DNA of 8,704 nucleotides from CAZOWL01 sp964583605 (lineage in GTDB: Bacteria > Pseudomonadota > Gammaproteobacteria > Chromatiales > Chromatiaceae): positions 1 to 8,704 of the forward strand of contig CAZOWL010000135.1 in NCBI GenBank assembly GCA_964583605.1. The letters are read 5' to 3'. The translations under genes and the position numbers were made by a program. The notes under the pieces are model-generated. The model was not told the DNA's origin, did no database searches, and saw only the letters and a program-made list of their open reading frames with translations. Positions 6,212-8,704 of the stretch are shown here, in pieces. Position 1 is the stretch's first letter, and each line of letters begins with the position of its first letter.

Positions 6212-6417
6212 AGGCGTTCCTCCATTGTCTTCAGGCGCGCGAGCGTGGCCTCGATGCGGCTCCGAGCCGTCGCGGTCTTTTCCATGAGTTGCGCCCGCTC
6301 GGCAGCGAAGCCCTCGTGCCGATCCCGCAGGACCTGATTCTCCTCCTGCAGCTGACGGCAGCGTTCGATGAGTTCGTCCACCTGTTTCTCCAGTCTGTCG
6401 ATGTCGAAATAGGCCAC
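6208..6417 (-). CDS. TIGR02449-type small coiled-coil protein (ZapB-like)
   Basis: The 69-residue protein is nearly all charged heptad-like helix: DIDRLEKQVDELIERC, then RQLQEENQVLRDRHEGFAAE, then a second helical part ending KTMEERL. This matches the small coiled-coil family found next to zapA in many gammaproteobacteria (TIGR02449), often called ZapB-like. A role with ZapA at the Z-ring is inferred from context and coiled coil, not shown. The start is GTG at 6417, supported by AAGGGAG (minus strand 6432-6426) eight bases upstream. The nearby ATG inside that ribosome site runs straight into a stop. Its last four bases overlap the zapA start. A strong promoter lies just upstream. Confidence 0.85.
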   Translation of the reverse strand: MAYFDIDRLEKQVDELIERCRQLQEENQVLRDRHEGFAAERAQLMEKTATARSRIEATLARLKTMEERL

Positions 6418-6445
6418 GAATTATGCTCCCTTCATGGATCGGTGC

Positions 6446-6474
6446 ACTATAGGAGGGCCAATGCCTTGGGTCAA
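6446..6474 (-). promoter_or_regulatory. Sigma-70 promoter for the ZapB-like/zapA/ssrS unit
   Basis: On the minus strand, TTGACC (6474-6469) and TATAGT (6451-6446) are exactly 17 bp apart, each with 5/6 matches to consensus. Predicted start is near 6439, giving a leader of about 22 nt that contains the AAGGGAG ribosome site. This is the best promoter in the window. Confidence 0.75.
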
Positions 6475-6495
6475 TGAGCACAAAACGCGTATGAT
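6466..6495 (+). promoter_or_regulatory. Weak candidate promoter for ygfB-pepP
   Basis: TTGGGT (6466-6471) and TATGAT (6490-6495, 5/6 to consensus) are 18 bp apart on the plus strand. The -35 overlaps the -35 of the divergent zapA-side promoter. It would give a leader of about 205 nt before ygfB. The -35 is poor and an unseen promoter nearer ygfB is possible. Confidence 0.25.
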
Positions 6496-6708
6496 GATCA
6501 CGAAGCATCTTGCGGTGCGCAGGCATAAATTGCGCTCGCGACGTTGGATTTCCCCGATCGCTCCCTATCCATCCTCTGGGCCCCGGGTATCCGTGCAGGA
6601 TCTGTCGGCCGACGGCTCGGTGCGGCAATGCCGACCGGCGGTTTCTGCTCCCCAGCGCATGACGACAGCGGCGGCGTAAGCCGGCGGCATTAACGAGAGG
6701 CGGCGACG
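6496..6708 (+). other. Leader/spacer upstream of ygfB
   Basis: These 213 bases hold no recognised gene. The 3' part is GC-rich, with ribosome site GAGAGG at 6695-6700 serving ygfB. A 72-codon open frame (6461-6679) crosses the region; it has a good Shine-Dalgarno sequence but no recognisable protein similarity and is treated as a finding only. Confidence 0.4.
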
Positions 6709-7233
6709 TTGACGACAGTGACAGGGTTTCCGGAGCTTGCCGAGCGGATGCTGGGTTTGAGCCTGGGTCCGGCAGAGGCCCACGGTGTGCTCTGCGGTCT
6801 CTTATGTGACCCCTCTGAGCAAGCCGAGGAGGTGTGGCTTGAGGCCGTCCTGGATAACTCGGAGGTTCCAGATGGGGGCTTGCGCGCGGCCTTGCATGGT
6901 GTCGCGGAACGGACCCGCGAGCAGCTGGAGGGTGCGGGCCTGGCGCTCGAGCCCTTGCTCCCCAGCGAGGATCGGCCGTTGCGCGAGCGCGCGGAGGCGG
7001 TCTACGACTGGAGCCGGGGCTTCCTCTACGGCCTCGGGCTTGCCCGGGTCGACTTCGACGCCCTTTCGCCGGAGGCTCGCGAGGGTTGTGATGATCTCCT
7101 CGCCGTCACACATCTCGACCTCGACGATTTGGAGCCAAGCGAGGAGAACGAGGCGGCGCTGATGGAGGTGACCGAGCTCATCCGCGTGGCCGCGATGATC
7201 GTCCATACCGACTGCGCGGCGCGCCGGCCATGA
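6709..7233 (+). CDS. ygfB: YgfB/YecA-type UPF0149 family protein
   Basis: The 174-residue, acidic, all-helical cytoplasmic protein belongs to UPF0149 (YgfB). Family marks are HGVLCGLLC (25-33), the EAVYDWSRGFLYGLGLA segment (96-112) and a C-terminal ENEAALMEVTELIRVAAM helix. In Pseudomonas aeruginosa, YgfB affects beta-lactam resistance through regulation of the amidase gene ampDh3; whether that holds here is unknown. The chosen start is TTG at 6709, with GAGAGG (6695-6700) eight bases upstream. A GTG at 6718 is in frame but lacks a ribosome site. The stop overlaps the pepP ATG by four bases (ATGA), so the two are probably coupled. The same ygfB-pepP order beside zapA is found in E. coli. Confidence 0.88.
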   Translation: MTTVTGFPELAERMLGLSLGPAEAHGVLCGLLCDPSEQAEEVWLEAVLDNSEVPDGGLRAALHGVAERTREQLEGAGLALEPLLPSEDRPLRERAEAVYDWSRGFLYGLGLARVDFDALSPEAREGCDDLLAVTHLDLDDLEPSEENEAALMEVTELIRVAAMIVHTDCAARRP

Positions 7234-8555
7234 CATCGCTGGCTGAGCACAGACGGCGCCGGCGACGGCTGATAGCCGCGATGCCAACGAACAGCCTGCT
7301 GATCCTGCCGGCCGCGAAGGAGGCGACGCGCAGCCGTGACGTGCACTTTCCGTATCGGCAGGACAGTGATTTCTTCTACCTCACCGGCTTCACCGAGCCC
7401 GAGGCACTGGCCGTATTGGCGCCGCAGCGCAAGGAGGGCGAGTTTGTCCTCTTCTGCCGGCCCCGCGATCCGGCGAAAGAGCGATGGGATGGCGGGCGGG
7501 CCGGTGTCGAGGGGGCGCGCGAGCGCTACCAGGCTACTGAGGCGCACCCGATCGGCGATCTGGATCAGACGATGCCAACGCTGCTTGAAGGGCGCGAGCG
7601 GGTCTACTACCCGCTCGGCGCCGATCCCGACCTGGACCGGCGCCTTGTCGACTGGATCGGCCGGCTGCGGGCCAAGGCGCGCAGCGGCGTGCGTGCGCCC
7701 TCGGAGCTGGTGACCAGCGACCGCCTGCTCCACGAGCAGCGGCTGCGCAAGGGGGCGATGGAGCTGCGGACGATGCGCCGCGCGGCGCGCATCTCCGCAG
7801 AGGCCCATCGCCACGTCATGCAGATCTGTCGGCCGGGAATGTGGGAGTATCAGCTCGAGGCCGAGTTCATCCACTACTGCGCGGAGCGCGGTGGCCGCTT
7901 CCAGGCCTATCCGCCGATCGTGGGTAGCGGTGCGAATGCCTGCGTGCTGCATTATGTCGACAATCACCATCGCCTTGCCGACGGTGACCTCGTACTGATC
8001 GATGCCGGTTGTGAGCTCGATGGCTATGCGTCCGATATCACCCGTACCTTTCCAGTCAATGGCCGATTCAGCGCCGCGCAGCGCGAGCTCTACGAGCTCG
8101 TCCTCGCGGCTCAGCAGGCTGCGATGGCCAAGGCCGTGCCCGGCAATCGCTGGGACGACCCGCACGCAGCGGCAGTCCGCACCATTACGGCCGGGCTCGT
8201 CGAGCTCCGCATCCTGCCCGGGACCAAGCGCTCGGTTGCGAAGCTGATCAGGGAGGAGAAATACAAGCCTTTCTTCATGCATCGCACCGGCCATTGGCTC
8301 GGTATGGATGTGCATGATGTGGGCGATTATGGGGTTGGGGACGAATGGCGACCGCTCGAGCCAGGGATGGTGCTGACGATCGAGCCCGGTGTCTACATCC
8401 CGGCGAGCGATGCCGAGGTCCCCGAGTCCTACCGCGGCATTGGGATTCGCATCGAGGATGACGTCGCGATCACTGAAGACGGCCACGAGGTCCTCTCCGC
8501 CTGGGCGCCCAAGGACCCGGTCGCTGTCGAGGCGCTCGTCGGTAGTCAGGCCTGA
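7230..8555 (+). CDS. pepP: Xaa-Pro aminopeptidase (aminopeptidase P)
   Basis: The 441-residue cytoplasmic metallopeptidase removes the N-terminal residue before proline. It has an N-terminal AMP_N domain (~1-135; PYRQDSDFFYLTGFTEPEA at 41-59) and a C-terminal pita-bread creatinase domain (~175-420). The dinuclear Mn ligands are all present: D258 and D269 in LIDAGCELDGYASDITRTFP, H355 in HRTGHWLG, E385 in TIEPGVYI and E409 in GIGIRIEDD. H241 (LHY) and H362 (VHDVG) match known active-site histidines. Length equals the E. coli enzyme (441). The ATG at 7230 overlaps the ygfB stop and has no strong ribosome site of its own, consistent with translational coupling. In E. coli it is followed by ubiH; here the sequence ends before that can be confirmed. 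Confidence 0.96.
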   Translation: MTSLAEHRRRRRRLIAAMPTNSLLILPAAKEATRSRDVHFPYRQDSDFFYLTGFTEPEALAVLAPQRKEGEFVLFCRPRDPAKERWDGGRAGVEGARERYQATEAHPIGDLDQTMPTLLEGRERVYYPLGADPDLDRRLVDWIGRLRAKARSGVRAPSELVTSDRLLHEQRLRKGAMELRTMRRAARISAEAHRHVMQICRPGMWEYQLEAEFIHYCAERGGRFQAYPPIVGSGANACVLHYVDNHHRLADGDLVLIDAGCELDGYASDITRTFPVNGRFSAAQRELYELVLAAQQAAMAKAVPGNRWDDPHAAAVRTITAGLVELRILPGTKRSVAKLIREEKYKPFFMHRTGHWLGMDVHDVGDYGVGDEWRPLEPGMVLTIEPGVYIPASDAEVPESYRGIGIRIEDDVAITEDGHEVLSAWAPKDPVAVEALVGSQA

Positions 8556-8704
8556 GCCGGCATCAGGGTCGCTCGGGAAGATGGTGCGCGATCCGGTTAT
8601 ACTTCCTCGCCAATTCAGTCCGCGTCCGAGCTTGGGCGCACCTTTCGCTCGGCGCTAACGATCATGGGACGAGGCGAGCCACCCCAGATGATGAAATGCC
8701 GCCT
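8556..8704 (+). other. Region after pepP, possible start of the next gene
   Basis: No terminator is visible after pepP. TATACT at 8598-8603 resembles a -10 box (5/6) but lacks a -35. A plus-strand frame opens at ATG 8664 (further in-frame ATGs at 8688 and 8691) and stays open to the window edge; only 13 codons are visible and none is diagnostic. ubiH is expected here from E. coli gene order, but the sequence does not show it. Confidence 0.25.

Noticed and set aside
7026..8486. 486-codon minus-strand frame opposite pepP and the end of ygfB
   Set aside because: It crosses two certain genes, has low-complexity composition and no family features.
1..8704. CRISPR arrays, insertion sequences, tRNA genes and phage genes
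   Set aside because: No spaced repeats, transposase-like ORFs, terminal inverted repeats or tRNA-like cloverleafs were seen by eye on either strand.

Overview
The window looks like a chromosomal housekeeping region of a GC-rich gammaproteobacterium. Gene content and protein style resemble purple sulfur bacteria and relatives (Chromatiales). That placement is an inference: no 16S rRNA or photosynthesis gene is present. The strongest evidence is synteny. A 5-formyltetrahydrofolate cyclo-ligase gene, 6S RNA and zapA sit on the minus strand and face away from ygfB-pepP on the plus strand. This is the arrangement known around ssrS in E. coli, where rpiA also lies nearby.

Layout. Positions 1-50 hold an intrinsic terminator from an upstream gene outside the window. 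Then come a PHP-type CpsB/CapC-like tyrosine phosphatase (+, 228-1055) and a porin with its own promoter and strong terminator (+, 1239-2378, terminator 2403-2425). A convergent gap follows, then rpiA (-, 2670-3335). rpiA is divergent from ilvA (+, 3495-5030) across a 159-bp spacer that holds a perfect 10-bp inverted repeat. ilvA converges on the 5-FCL gene (-, 5055-5666) with only 24 bp between the stop codons. Upstream of 5-FCL on the minus strand are 6S RNA (about 5685-5873), zapA (5885-6211) and a small coiled-coil TIGR02449/ZapB-like gene (6208-6417). A good sigma-70 promoter drives this minus-strand unit (6446-6474). On the other side of the divergent spacer, ygfB (+, 6709-7233) and pepP (+, 7230-8555) form a translationally coupled pair. 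The last 149 bases may contain the start of another gene.

How the genes fit together. RpiA serves the pentose phosphate and Calvin pathways. IlvA starts isoleucine synthesis. 5-FCL recycles a folate by-product. 6S RNA regulates sigma-70 RNA polymerase. ZapA and the coiled-coil partner act at the FtsZ ring. PepP trims X-Pro peptides. The porin and the phosphatase concern the envelope and possibly polysaccharide.

No clear new biological system was found. The items most worth a second look are the 6S RNA whose predicted -10 box contains the zapA stop codon, the unexplained hairpin in the ilvA leader, the acidic calcium-loop-like insertion in the porin, and the crowded divergent promoter region with a small SD-preceded ORF.
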